This document shows, in pieces, positions 8,328-17,302 of a DNA stretch of 26,368 bases. Position numbers and translations under genes: made by a program. Numbering within the stretch: position 1 is the stretch's first letter; each line of letters begins with the position of its first letter. The notes beneath the pieces were generated by a model. That model had not been told where the DNA came from and searched no databases. It saw only the letters and a list, made by a program, of their open reading frames with translations. The DNA comes from an uncultured Muribaculaceae bacterium (lineage in GTDB: Bacteria > Bacteroidota > Bacteroidia > Bacteroidales > Muribaculaceae): assembly GCA_910583775.1 (NCBI GenBank), contig CAJTYD010000039.1, forward strand, positions 1-26,368, in the 5' to 3' direction.

Positions 8328-10025
8328 TTAAAATTGAGCAGGTTGAGGTTCCTCTTCGTCTGCCTCTTCCATTGCGTTGACGGGACCCAAGGGGAGTTCT
8401 TCGTGGTGTCCGTCGCCGCTGTCGAGGCCGAGGACTCCTTCATATAGCCATGATGTGAACTGAGTCTCCACCATTGTGTCGCCCCAGGCCACGGGATACA
8501 TACCTTTCCAGCGCTCGTTCATGAAGTTCGCGAGATCGTGCAGGGAGCGGGAGGCGCAGTTTTCGGCGCGGTTCAGGAGGCCGGCGGCGCGGCAGGCGCA
8601 GAGCTCTCCCTGGCATGTGCCCATTCCCACGCGGGTTCGGCGCCGCAAGTTGATCATGTTGTGGACATGGAGATTGTTGATGGCATATTTCACTTCGCCT
8701 ACCGAAACCTGCTCGCATTCGCAGACAAGCGCGTCGTCATATTCCTTTTCGTTTGGAATAAGGGCGCTGAGGGTGCCGTGGCGTCCTTCGGCGGCTTTCT
8801 GCTCGGTGCTCAGGCCTATCACGTTGGCACGGCCTTTCTCCACGTCGGTCTCGGCCTCGGAGCCGGGGAGCGGCACTTCGGCGGTGAGACAGGGGCGGTC
8901 GACGCCTAATTTCTTGCAGGCGAGGTCGGTGGCCCATTGCGCCATCAGGCGGTAGGTCATCAGCTTGCCGCCGGTGATGGTGATGAATCCTTCGACGCCG
9001 TCGCGCGAGGCATGGTCGAGGCAGACGATGCCGCGGCTGATGCTTCGGCCTGTCGGATCGTCGTCGGAGGCCACGAGCGGTCGGACACCTGCGTAGGCCC
9101 TAAGGATGCGGGTGTAGGCGAGGGCGGGTGAGAGCTTGACGCCTTCGCGGATCAGGACATCCACTTCCTCGGGAGTGACCTCCATGTGGTCGATCTGATC
9201 GTATGGAATGTGGGTGGAGGTGGTGCCGATAAGGCAGATGGTGTCGCCGGGCACGAGGATATCGGCGTCGGCGGGCTTGCGGCATCGGTTGATAACCATG
9301 TTGTTGACGCGGTGTCCGAAGATCAGCAGCGCTCCTTTGGCGGGATACATGTTGACAGTGACTCCTGCCAGTTCGCCGACATGCTTACCCCAGATTCCGC
9401 AGGCGCTGATAACGACCCTGGCATACTGGTAAGATATCTCGCCGGTTTTCTGCGAGCGGAGTTTGACGCCGGTGACGCGGTTGCCCTCTTTGACGAAGCC
9501 TATAACTTCGTGGTAGGTGATTATATCCGCTCCGTTCTCACGGGCTGCGATCACGTTGGCTACCGTAAGCCGGAAAGGATCTATGGAGCCGTCCGGCACT
9601 TTCACGGCACCGATGATGTTTTTGTTTACGGCAGGCTCCATCCTCACGGCCTCGGCCGGATCGAGGATGTCGGTGTGGATTCCGGCGTTTCCGCATGCTT
9701 CGACGAAGCGGGCCTGATATTCGAGGTCGTCTTCCGGGAGGGTGACGAAGAGGCCTCCGGTTTCCTCGACGCAATGACGGGCGATGCGTTTGAGGATGAT
9801 GTTCTCCTTGATGCATTCGGCTGCGGACTCAGGGTCAGTCACCGCATAACGGGCGCCGCTGTGGAGCAGGCCGTGGTTACGGCCGGTGGCGCCGGCGGTG
9901 AAGTCGAAACGTTCCACAAGGAGGGTCTTCAGGCCGCGCATCGAGCAGTCGCGGGCGGTTCCGGCGCCGGTGGCGCCTCCGCCGATCACTATCACGTCGT
10001 AGACTTTCTTGGTTGTGTCTTTCAT
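8328..10025 (-). CDS. glpA: Anaerobic glycerol-3-phosphate dehydrogenase subunit A
   Basis: This is the catalytic FAD-dependent DAO-family subunit that oxidises sn-glycerol 3-phosphate. The FAD motif DVIVIGGGATGAGTARDC is at residues 10-27 from the chosen ATG at 10025. A frame twelve codons longer (from 10061) is open, but those residues precede the conserved KVYDVIVIGGG start and I left them out. GRNHGLLHSGARY and the C-terminal ITITGGKLMTYRLMA are family signatures. A BFD-like [2Fe-2S] domain follows, with CECEQVS and GTCQGELCACR. The protein ends in a Glu-rich tail (NAMEEADEEEPQ), longer than in E. coli GlpA (542 residues against 565 here). It is the first gene of the glp operon. Confidence 0.93.
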   Translation of the reverse strand: MKDTTKKVYDVIVIGGGATGAGTARDCSMRGLKTLLVERFDFTAGATGRNHGLLHSGARYAVTDPESAAECIKENIILKRIARHCVEETGGLFVTLPEDDLEYQARFVEACGNAGIHTDILDPAEAVRMEPAVNKNIIGAVKVPDGSIDPFRLTVANVIAARENGADIITYHEVIGFVKEGNRVTGVKLRSQKTGEISYQYARVVISACGIWGKHVGELAGVTVNMYPAKGALLIFGHRVNNMVINRCRKPADADILVPGDTICLIGTTSTHIPYDQIDHMEVTPEEVDVLIREGVKLSPALAYTRILRAYAGVRPLVASDDDPTGRSISRGIVCLDHASRDGVEGFITITGGKLMTYRLMAQWATDLACKKLGVDRPCLTAEVPLPGSEAETDVEKGRANVIGLSTEQKAAEGRHGTLSALIPNEKEYDDALVCECEQVSVGEVKYAINNLHVHNMINLRRRTRVGMGTCQGELCACRAAGLLNRAENCASRSLHDLANFMNERWKGMYPVAWGDTMVETQFTSWLYEGVLGLDSGDGHHEELPLGPVNAMEEADEEEPQPAQF

Positions 10026-10042
10026 AGATATATATCTTCTGT

Positions 10043-10100
10043 TTATCCGATAGACAAGCATTCAGATTAATTTAAATGTCGAGACCTTCAGATCGGATAA
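10043..10100. promoter_or_regulatory. Inverted repeat in the glp operon leader
   Basis: TTATCCGAT at 10043-10051 and ATCGGATAA at 10092-10100 form a perfect 9-bp inverted repeat with a 40-base interior, 18-75 bases upstream of the glpA start. It could be a looped operator or an RNA stem. A poor promoter candidate on the minus strand (CTTG near 10141, ATTTTTTG at 10115-10108) would place the transcript start beside the distal arm. No glp regulator gene is in the window, so the assignment is weak. Confidence 0.35.
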
Positions 10101-10357
10101 GAATTAACAAAAAATCCGGAATGCCGGCCATTGTTGTCAAGCCGGTTAAATATTGTAACTTATTAACACATAAAAGGGCATAAAGGATTCACCACCCTGC
10201 AAATTGTTTCTTTTTATCCTCAAATTGCCCCATAATCTCTGATTTTATTATTCGGGATTGTGCAGACACTAAAAGCGCGGATAGACTAAAAAGTGCGATT
10301 TTGTAGGTTTTATGGAAATAAAAAAGTGCGATTTTGTAGGTTTTCGTGATTTTAAAT
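10101..10357. other. AT-rich intergenic spacer between glpA and the first DUF4143 ATPase
   Basis: No gene is visible here. Base composition drops sharply from the GC-rich glp operon to AT-rich DNA, marking the left edge of the accessory region. The segment holds the presumed glp promoter (not clearly recognisable) and, at its right end, two copies of a 24-bp direct repeat upstream of the ATPase promoter. Confidence 0.5.
10288..10344 (+). repeat. Two 24-bp direct repeats, 33-bp period, upstream of ATPase
   Basis: The 24-mer beginning AAAAAGTGCGATTTTG and ending TAGGTTTT occurs exactly at 10288-10311 and again at 10321-10344, so the period is 33 bases, about three helical turns. It ends 13 bases before the -33 element of the ATPase promoter. 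A partial copy (17 bases, GCGATTTTGTAGGTTTT) is at 21025-21041 beside the ATPase relic. A different repeat with the same 33-base period precedes the second ATPase at 22752-22836. Probably a regulatory site. Confidence 0.8.
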
Positions 10358-10388
10358 TTTGCGGAATATAATTAATTTGTTAATTTTG
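10358..10388 (+). promoter_or_regulatory. Bacteroidetes-type promoter of DUF4143 ATPase gene
   Basis: A -33 element TTTG (10358-10361) is followed after 19 bases by a perfect -7 element TAATTTTG (10381-10388), matching the Bacteroidetes consensus TTTG-N19-21-TAnnTTTG. Transcription would start near 10394, about 20 bases before the ATG at 10415. The GTG at 10388 lies inside the -7 element and so cannot be the start codon. Confidence 0.75.
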
Positions 10389-10414
10389 TGAATGTTAAAG
10401 TAATAATTCACAAC

Positions 10415-11752
10415 ATGAGGATATTCAAGCGGAAAATATACTCCAAAATGCTGGAATGGAAACAAAAACGTGATGGCTCTACAGCATTGCTCATAAAGGG
10501 CGCCCGGCGTGTCGGGAAGTCTACTATTGCTGAGGAATTTGCAAATAATGAATATGAGAGTTACATAGCGGTTGATTTTGCAGATGCTCCCGCAGCTGTG
10601 TGGGAGGCGATAGAGAATATCTCAGATCGTGACAATTTCTTTCTGCAGCTTCAGTTTATATATGGAGTACAGTTGAAAGAGCGTAAATCAGTTATAATCT
10701 TTGATGAGATCCAGAAGTGTCCGAAAGCGAGACAAGCTATCAAGTATCTTGTCAAAGACCATAGATATGACTATATCGAGACGGGATCGCTGCTTTCGAT
10801 AAAAAAGAACACTACAGGGATAGTCATTCCGAGTGAGGAGACAAGGCTGACCATGTATCCTATGGACTATGAGGAATTTGAGTGGGCAATGGGAAATGGC
10901 GGCAACATCCCGTTAATGAAACAGATGTTTGAGTCGCGAAAACCATTCGGGGATGCCGTTACAAGAGAACTGCTTCGTAAATTCCGGCTATATATGCTCG
11001 TGGGAGGCATGCCTCAGGCTGTCGAGACATATCTTGATACAAATAATCTCGGAGAGGTTGATGCAAAAAAACGGGAGATTATAGAACTGTATCTGGATGA
11101 CTTTGAAAAGATAGATCCTACGGGGAAGGCTACACGTCTTTTCAAATCCATTCCTTCGCAACTCACTAAAAACATATCTCGGTTTCAGTCTCGAACTATA
11201 ATCGGTTATGGTATGGATGAAGAACAAAGTGTTGAATTATTGAAAGAGCTGGAAGATAGTCTCACGGTCAATGTTTCGTATCATGCTAACGATCCGAATG
11301 TAGGACTTGCGATGCATGCCGACTATGACCGCTACAAGATGTATGTAGGCGATACGGGACTTTTTATTACGCTTGCTTTCTGGGATCGCAGCGCATCAGA
11401 CAACGTTATTTATCAGAAATTGCTGTCCGACAAACTTTCTGCTGATCTTGGATATGTTTATGAGAATATCGTGGCTCAGATATTGGCTGCAAATGGACAT
11501 AAACTTTTTTACTACACTTGGCCGACAGAAAGTGGCAAACGTAACTACGAGATTGATTTCATACTTACTCAGAGTAACAAGATATGCCCGGTAGAAGTCA
11601 AATCATCGGGCTATAGGACCCATGCCTCGCTCGATGCTTTCAAACTGAAATATTCCGACAGGATTCTATGGAATTATCTTATCTACACCAAAGACCTCCG
11701 CAAGGATGGCGACATAATCCTGCTGCCGGCCTTCCTTACGATATTCCTGTAG
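10415..11752 (+). CDS. AAA_14 / DUF4143 family P-loop ATPase (first copy)
   Basis: This 445-residue predicted ATPase belongs to a family very common in Bacteroidetes and archaea, whose function is not established. The N-terminal AAA domain has Walker A GARRVGKST, Walker B VIIFDEIQK and a sensor-like YIETGSLLSI. MYPMDYEEFEWA follows and then the DUF4143 C-terminal part, containing a PD-(D/E)xK-like patch (YEIDFILTQSNKICPVEVKSS) as in many members. I chose the ATG at 10415 because the upstream GTG at 10388 lies in the promoter. Its 3-prime end overlaps the convergent stator operon by 17 bases. A relic of a second copy lies at 21025-21174. The family is often highly variable and mobile, and links to toxin-antitoxin-like or stress roles are speculative. 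Confidence 0.88.
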   Translation: MRIFKRKIYSKMLEWKQKRDGSTALLIKGARRVGKSTIAEEFANNEYESYIAVDFADAPAAVWEAIENISDRDNFFLQLQFIYGVQLKERKSVIIFDEIQKCPKARQAIKYLVKDHRYDYIETGSLLSIKKNTTGIVIPSEETRLTMYPMDYEEFEWAMGNGGNIPLMKQMFESRKPFGDAVTRELLRKFRLYMLVGGMPQAVETYLDTNNLGEVDAKKREIIELYLDDFEKIDPTGKATRLFKSIPSQLTKNISRFQSRTIIGYGMDEEQSVELLKELEDSLTVNVSYHANDPNVGLAMHADYDRYKMYVGDTGLFITLAFWDRSASDNVIYQKLLSDKLSADLGYVYENIVAQILAANGHKLFYYTWPTESGKRNYEIDFILTQSNKICPVEVKSSGYRTHASLDAFKLKYSDRILWNYLIYTKDLRKDGDIILLPAFLTIFL

Positions 11753-12485
11753 AATGTTTTAAAGCGGAAACTTTTGAATTGAGGTGTATATCTCCGATTA
11801 CTGGCACGATATGAATTAAAAATCTTTGATTTCGTGTATCATCATCTTTACTGATGCGCGGAGCCCTTGGGACACCATGTTCCCCGCTGCCAGCAATAAC
11901 AAGCTCGCATTTCTCCATGTTGGTGAAATCGATTCCGGCTTCATTGCACCAAAACTCATGTAATTTAAGGGCTCTTTGGTAGCTTAAGACATCGTTGTTA
12001 AAATAATCATCGTTGTGATAGCTGTCGGATGATGCCTGCCCTTCGATGACCACTAAATATTTTATATCAGTCTTTAGTGTGTCGTTCTGTTGCAAATTAA
12101 GAATAGTTTTCTTGATTTTTTTACCCGCTTCTATTATTTGCTGACGAATAGCAGAGGCTTCTATTGGATTATATGCAGAGGAGCGTGGATCGTCTTGCAA
12201 AAGTTCGTCCAGAGAGAATTTGCCCTTCTGATAGTTGACCTGAATTTTGAAGATATGCTTAAGGTATTTCTTGTCGAATTCAAAATATTCAGGATCAATA
12301 TTGTCTACCGCACGATAAATTGACATAATTTCTTGGTATTTGTCTCTAAATGCTTCCAACTCCATCTGTTTAATTTTAAATCGGCTATAAGATACAGCAA
12401 AGAGAACGAGCATTATGGCAAATAACGTTGTCATAATGTCAACATAGCTTGGCCAAAAAGAAGTTTTACTTTTGCGATTATCCAT
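11736..12485 (-). CDS. MotB/OmpA-like stator partner (ZorB-like)
   Basis: The 249-residue protein has a short cytoplasmic N-terminus and one membrane helix at about residues 14-33 (SYVDIMTTLFAIMLVLFAVS). An aspartate, D16, sits at the place of the proton-carrying Asp of MotB and ExbD. A periplasmic linker leads to an OmpA-type peptidoglycan-binding domain: VVIEGQASSD, SYQRALKLHEFW, ELVIAGSGEH, RNQRFLIHIVP. It should pair with the stator protein encoded just upstream, anchoring it to the cell wall. I chose the ATG at 12485; a TTG at 12518 would overlap the upstream gene by 17 bases. It is the last gene of the six-gene operon, and its final residues HSTGIS are read from DNA that also codes the end of the convergent ATPase. 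MotB, ZorB and Pal-like readings are alternatives; the partner favours ZorB-like. Confidence 0.85.
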   Translation of the reverse strand: MDNRKSKTSFWPSYVDIMTTLFAIMLVLFAVSYSRFKIKQMELEAFRDKYQEIMSIYRAVDNIDPEYFEFDKKYLKHIFKIQVNYQKGKFSLDELLQDDPRSSAYNPIEASAIRQQIIEAGKKIKKTILNLQQNDTLKTDIKYLVVIEGQASSDSYHNDDYFNNDVLSYQRALKLHEFWCNEAGIDFTNMEKCELVIAGSGEHGVPRAPRISKDDDTRNQRFLIHIVPVIGDIHLNSKVSALKHSTGIS

Positions 12486-12501
12486 ATAATAGAATAAAAG
12501 A

Positions 12502-14127
12502 TTATTTGTTTCTCCCAAAGATACTTCCTAAGAAACTTGTATTTCCGGATGTAGAGGAATTGTTCCCTTTTTTCTTTGTATCTTCAATAGCCTCATTAAG
12601 CATAGTCTTTATTTCCGAAACCTCATGGCGAGTTGTTGTCAGAGTCCGTTCGACTGTTTCAGCAGTTGTATTATGATTGATTGAATTCAGTAACTCTTCA
12701 ATCTTTTCCAATTTGCTAAGTTGAGAGAATTCTTTTTGTATTTGATTAAGGGAAAATTTTTCTTCGATAGCGGTTACAATTTCGGAGCGGCGTCTTTGCA
12801 TTTCTTTAGCGAGCTTATTAAGAACGTCTTCGAATTGTTCGGCATAGTTTATAAGTGATTCTTCAAATTTTTTATTGAGTTTGCGGATTTCTTCGTTTTG
12901 GAGGTTGAATATATTTTCAAGCTGTCCGTCGGAAGTTTCAATATACTGCATAGCGATTTTTTGTTTCTTCTTAATAGCAGTAAGTTGCTCCTTTATAAGC
13001 TCAATTTCTGAATTGCCAAGTAATTGTGTTGATTGGATAGACTTCCCAAGAGCATTAATGCTATTTTCAAAATTGGAAATGCGTGTAAGAATTGCATTTA
13101 GTTTGTTAGCGACTGAAAGAGGAATTTCTAAAGATGTGTTATATTGTTTTTGGGTATTTATAAGTTCGAGCAGTCTTTTTTCTAAAAGCGATGCAATTTC
13201 CTCAAACTTATGTGTCCGATCCACAACAAGGCCATAGCTAAAGGAGGCATCAATAAAAACTTCGAGAGTACGTTTTATATCCTCAGATTGCATTGTTTTG
13301 ATAAGCCGTTCATTAAGATCTACATTCTGATTAATTTTATCCATGTTCTGACCCATTGCACGCACCGCTTCCGAAATAATGGTGACATTTTTTTCGAAAG
13401 CTTCCCCGAAACGCCTTGTACAATAATCAAATGTTACTTGGAAACGATCTATGACTTTATTGAATGATGGCTCGAATAGATTGATGGTATGATGCAATTT
13501 GTTAAGAGCGGCAACCATACTGACACCGAGGGTCGGCATAAGCTCATTCTGAATAAATTCATAAAATTCGTTTTTATCCTGATCTATCGTATGCCTTACG
13601 GTTGAGGCATAATTGTTTGAAATTGTAGATAATAAAAGGCCTATAAAACTTGTGGACATTGAGACAAGCACTCCTTTTATAAGATTACTTATGGCGGAGT
13701 CCGTTATACCGTCCGAGGTATTCCCCAAATCAAGTATGAAAAAAAGAAGACCTAAAAAAACACCGAGAAAGGTTCCCATAAGCCCGATATATATAGGGAA
13801 CGCAAGTCGTGAGGTTGCATCTTCGTAAGCAACCTCAATCTTTCTTTCCGTTTTGTTCTGAATGATGGAGAAGTCGGTGGTTCCGTGATTTTTTTTTGTG
13901 TATTTGTTTAATTCAAGAATGAGTTTGTGAAGTGAAGAGTCTTCAGGAGCCACTGTCGGTTCTAATTGAGAATCCTCATTCTCTCCTGAAACCTCATATT
14001 CCCTCTCTCGTTGAAAAAACCGTTTTACAACCTTTAATTTTTTAATGTTATTTGAAAAATAGAAAATCTGAATGCAAAGGAACACACAGAAAATGCACCA
14101 GGAAGAGACTGTTGATAATATTTCCAT
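12502..14127 (-). CDS. MotA/TolQ/ExbB-like stator with long coiled-coil tail (ZorA-like)
   Basis: The 541-residue membrane protein has a first helix at residues 8-27 and an ion-channel pair at about 108-132 (FPIYIGLMGTFLGVFLGL) and 149-170 (LIKGVLVSMSTSFIGLLLST). GLMGT with T119 and the T159 region match the conserved Thr/Gly positions of the MotA/TolQ/ExbB family. Residues 180-541 are a cytoplasmic tail rich in heptad-like Leu/Ile and charged residues (for example EEIRKLNKKFEESLINYAEQ), predicted coiled coil. It ends in a low-complexity Ser/Asn segment. A stator core with such a tail is the ZorA layout, in which the tail is thought to transmit rotation or signal. The gene starts one base after the stop of the Hsp70-like gene and is followed by the OmpA/MotB-like partner. 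Tight spacing implies translational coupling. Confidence 0.87.
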   Translation of the reverse strand: MEILSTVSSWCIFCVFLCIQIFYFSNNIKKLKVVKRFFQREREYEVSGENEDSQLEPTVAPEDSSLHKLILELNKYTKKNHGTTDFSIIQNKTERKIEVAYEDATSRLAFPIYIGLMGTFLGVFLGLLFFILDLGNTSDGITDSAISNLIKGVLVSMSTSFIGLLLSTISNNYASTVRHTIDQDKNEFYEFIQNELMPTLGVSMVAALNKLHHTINLFEPSFNKVIDRFQVTFDYCTRRFGEAFEKNVTIISEAVRAMGQNMDKINQNVDLNERLIKTMQSEDIKRTLEVFIDASFSYGLVVDRTHKFEEIASLLEKRLLELINTQKQYNTSLEIPLSVANKLNAILTRISNFENSINALGKSIQSTQLLGNSEIELIKEQLTAIKKKQKIAMQYIETSDGQLENIFNLQNEEIRKLNKKFEESLINYAEQFEDVLNKLAKEMQRRRSEIVTAIEEKFSLNQIQKEFSQLSKLEKIEELLNSINHNTTAETVERTLTTTRHEVSEIKTMLNEAIEDTKKKGNNSSTSGNTSFLGSIFGRNK

Positions 14128-14128
14128 A

Positions 14129-17100
14129 TCAGATACGGGACAATTTTAAGATGTTATCGATAATTGGCAGGAAGAAAATAGAATCGTGGTAAATATCACT
14201 TTCAGGAAGAGCTTCTTTAATCTGAGTCTTGAAGTTCCTGTTAAGAGAATCCTCAATTCCTGTAGTTATTATTTCCTTGATTATTTCCTTTTGGCTGAAT
14301 TTCTCAAGTTCGCTATAGCGTATGAGTATATTAAGCAAACGAATGTATAGGTTATTGAATGAAGAGAAAGATGAAAGTAATCTATAACGCAAGTTATCAA
14401 AGTCTTTTACAAGAGCCTCTACATTTTCATATTCTTTGTCATCTATCCCCTGGAAATTGAATTCCTGCGGAACTTCCACATCTTTTTTGCGATATAATCC
14501 GCCATAACAGGTGCTTTCCTTTCGAACGTCCGGAAGTATTATCTGTATTTTCTTGATATTATCGCCATAAACTTCCTGAAATACCAGAGTCACGATCTCG
14601 GTAATGGTTTTAATGTTAGATGAAAGCAGACCGTCTATATAACGGCTGCCGTTGCCACAGAAGAGGACAACTCTTGGACAGTCGAGGCCTTTTGCCTTAT
14701 ACATCGTGGCCATATAATATACAATAGAGGCGAAATGATAGAGGAAGAGCGGTTTATAGGATTCACGCAGACGTTTTGTCAAACCACTTTGGATATCATT
14801 GTTTAGCCAGAAATTAATGATATCCTTTGTTGTCGTTTTGCGGTTTTCCTGCATCTGGGCATTGAGTTTTTCAAGTTCCTCATCCTCGAAATGAATGGAA
14901 TCGGAATATTTTCTAAAAATCCCGTTGTCTCGCACATTCTCGAACTCATTAAAACCGTTCCCCCAAAGTATGTCACATCCGAAATGTACGGAATTTGCGA
15001 TCACTGGCCTGCTGTCGGCAAAATAAATGAAATCGCTTGATCCTCCTCCTATATCCACGATTGATACGGAGTCAACGTTTTCAAAACTTCTTTTTTTATG
15101 AAAATAGTAATATGGGGCTTCAGATTCGGAAACGCATTCTATCTGCGAAGCACCTATGCCGAGAATATATTTTGATTCTTCTTTCCAGATCCTAGTATAA
15201 TTGTCAAATGCCGATCCTTTGAAGGAAAGAGGTCGGAACCATACTATTTTTGTTTCGGAAAGGAGGCCGTTCTTTTTAAGAATATCGGTTTTAATGATGA
15301 GAAGCAGTTCGCGGATGAAGAGGCGCAGCTTGTAATATCCTTCTGCGGAATCCTGCCATTTTATATCTGTGAGGATCTCCTGATTGCCAAGTGCGGTGGC
15401 CTTTTCGTAAAAGAAAGCAATGTTGGTGTTGTCAAATAAAGAAGGCTTACTTCTGTCTCCGGTGGGAACACAAAGAGCGGTGCGTATAGGGAAACTATAT
15501 GTCCTTCCGTCAATTAAAGATGGTATAAATTCAGTATTAAAATTCTTCAGGCAATTTGATGAAATACCCTTCTCAATGAGAGAAATCAAAGGGTACTGGG
15601 GTGATTCCCTGTAGTCGTGGAGATAAGATACCATGGGTTCTTCCATCGAAAGTTGCTCAGGCTCATATTCCTCGTTGTTCCTGACGCAAGAAATATAGGT
15701 GTTTGTTGTGCCAAGGTCTACGGCATAGGTATATGAGTAATTCGTTCGTTGTGAGATTTCCCAGACGGGAAATAATATTCCTTCGCAAGTTCCGGAGTCA
15801 AGTCCGAAACGAAGTTTTATGGCATCGAACTGATGATTGAACAGTTCATAGAATTTTGAACTGGCATTCAGGTTCCTTTCTATATTTTGCCTTGTGCGGA
15901 CCACTGCAGGACGCACTCCAAATGGTGCCTGGAGGTTTCCGGAATCAATAGTATCAATACCTAAATATTTATAGTTATCCTTATAATAAAATTGAAGCTC
16001 GAGTTTATCTATAGAGAACGGACGGTAATCTGTGGTCGAGTCATTCATTACCGCCATGATTTTAAAATAATTGTTTTCTACTAGATTGGGAGAAAGAATA
16101 TTAGGAAAGACTGCGAGATTGAAATTTATGTTTTCCTGGGCAAGTCTTACTATTCTTCCGAGGCCTCCGTGTCCATCGTAATTATATTCTTTTCGATATT
16201 CCTGACCTTTGTAATCCAGAGTTACGATAATTTTTGTGGCAGTAACTTTACATTTGCAAGTAAAATCCGCGTCTATGATTTCAAGAGCTTCCCGGCTTAT
16301 GGGAAGTAAATAATCGTAATCACGATCCTCTTTGTCGTTTGCAAAGACCATTGTTTTATAGAATCTTCGTGATAATCGGAAAGGTAGCTGAATCAAGGTG
16401 TCGTTAAAGAAGTTGACTGTGCTGATGCCTTTGTCAACGGCAATAGGAAGACCGTTGATGATTAAATCCGTACCATCGGCAGACCTTAAAGGCTCGGTCT
16501 GAGGTTGCCAGGTTTTTATGATTTCCGGGTCAAGATGCTCGAAATGCTTTATGTAGTCACGAAATTCATTCAGTTCTTTTCCAAGATTTTTATTGTCGAC
16601 CAGGCTGAACATGTAGTTCTTGAAGTTTTTTTCCCTATCTCCAAAAAGCCTGATGTCGTTGAAATATGAGCCTTTATCATCTTTGCGGTGAAGACGCGGA
16701 AATTTTTCGTAACGAGCTCCCATATATGAAACGTTTGATTTCCCATTGTCTTCCATCGCTTTATCAAGATCCGGAGGAGTAATAAAACCTGTATAGGGAG
16801 ACGATGTGCCTATAAGGAAGTCTTTGCCGTTTTCAGATAATACTATGAAAAACAGCTTGCCGCCGACCGCTTTGAGGTCATCTTTTATGTATGTATCTAT
16901 TGAGTCTGCTAAAATAGGGACATCCCTTTTGAGGTCTGAAAGATTTGCTTTGATATCCCACTCAAGGATTGAGATCTTCCGGGATTCGTCCCACCTTTTG
17001 GTATGAAAGGAGAGATTATATAATAGTTCGAATACATCGAGAGTGTCGGAAACGATACGGGAATAGGCCTCTCCGGCTGATTTTTCTGAGTTTTTCAGTT

Positions 17101-17299
17101 CTTCAAGAGCTCGCCTGAAGGCCTCCTTTACAACGAAAAATCGGGCAAATGGAGTTGGAAGGGCATTAAGGGCAATGCTGCTGTTAGTGCGTTGTTCAGA
17201 TATTTTGTCGAGGTCTCCTGAGGTGATCGGACCCTTTTCTTCTGTCCATCCCTGTCCTTTCAGTCCACGCTCAATTATATTTAGTTCTACACTGCTCAT
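14129..17299 (-). CDS. Large protein with C-terminal Hsp70/actin-fold ATPase domain
   Basis: Residues about 520-1056 form an Hsp70/actin-superfamily ATPase. The phosphate-1 loop is YAVDLGTTNTYISCV (DLGTTNT at 528-534), a connect-like segment is SESEAPYYYF (724-733), phosphate-2 is SIVDIGGGSSDFIYF (DIGGGSSDF at 749-757), and the adenosine motif is VVLFCGNGSRYIDG (CGNGS at 881-885). Residues 1-520 match nothing I recognise. No membrane segment or signal peptide is seen, so it is probably cytoplasmic. There is no Hsp70 substrate-binding domain or lid of the usual kind. A relation to the SrfB family of large actin-like proteins is possible but unproven. The gene lies 3 bases after the tubulin-like gene and 1 base before the stator gene, so the three products are probably made together. 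It may act as an ATP-driven switch, filament or scaffold for the stator. Confidence 0.8.
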   Translation of the reverse strand: MSSVELNIIERGLKGQGWTEEKGPITSGDLDKISEQRTNSSIALNALPTPFARFFVVKEAFRRALEELKNSEKSAGEAYSRIVSDTLDVFELLYNLSFHTKRWDESRKISILEWDIKANLSDLKRDVPILADSIDTYIKDDLKAVGGKLFFIVLSENGKDFLIGTSSPYTGFITPPDLDKAMEDNGKSNVSYMGARYEKFPRLHRKDDKGSYFNDIRLFGDREKNFKNYMFSLVDNKNLGKELNEFRDYIKHFEHLDPEIIKTWQPQTEPLRSADGTDLIINGLPIAVDKGISTVNFFNDTLIQLPFRLSRRFYKTMVFANDKEDRDYDYLLPISREALEIIDADFTCKCKVTATKIIVTLDYKGQEYRKEYNYDGHGGLGRIVRLAQENINFNLAVFPNILSPNLVENNYFKIMAVMNDSTTDYRPFSIDKLELQFYYKDNYKYLGIDTIDSGNLQAPFGVRPAVVRTRQNIERNLNASSKFYELFNHQFDAIKLRFGLDSGTCEGILFPVWEISQRTNYSYTYAVDLGTTNTYISCVRNNEEYEPEQLSMEEPMVSYLHDYRESPQYPLISLIEKGISSNCLKNFNTEFIPSLIDGRTYSFPIRTALCVPTGDRSKPSLFDNTNIAFFYEKATALGNQEILTDIKWQDSAEGYYKLRLFIRELLLIIKTDILKKNGLLSETKIVWFRPLSFKGSAFDNYTRIWKEESKYILGIGASQIECVSESEAPYYYFHKKRSFENVDSVSIVDIGGGSSDFIYFADSRPVIANSVHFGCDILWGNGFNEFENVRDNGIFRKYSDSIHFEDEELEKLNAQMQENRKTTTKDIINFWLNNDIQSGLTKRLRESYKPLFLYHFASIVYYMATMYKAKGLDCPRVVLFCGNGSRYIDGLLSSNIKTITEIVTLVFQEVYGDNIKKIQIILPDVRKESTCYGGLYRKKDVEVPQEFNFQGIDDKEYENVEALVKDFDNLRYRLLSSFSSFNNLYIRLLNILIRYSELEKFSQKEIIKEIITTGIEDSLNRNFKTQIKEALPESDIYHDSIFFLPIIDNILKLSRI

Positions 17300-17302
17300 A
17301 CC

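Noticed and set aside
10130..10141. TTGACA-like sequence upstream of glpA considered as a -35 element
   Set aside because: The organism uses the Bacteroidetes promoter type, and no matching downstream element lies at the right distance.
10288..10344. Direct repeats considered as a CRISPR remnant
   Set aside because: Only two units with 9-base spacers, placed in promoter position, and no cas genes anywhere in the window.
11736..14127. Reading the stator pair as flagellar MotAB or as TolQ/TolR
   Set aside because: No flagellar, tol or ton genes are adjacent, and the 360-residue coiled-coil tail and operon partners do not fit those systems.
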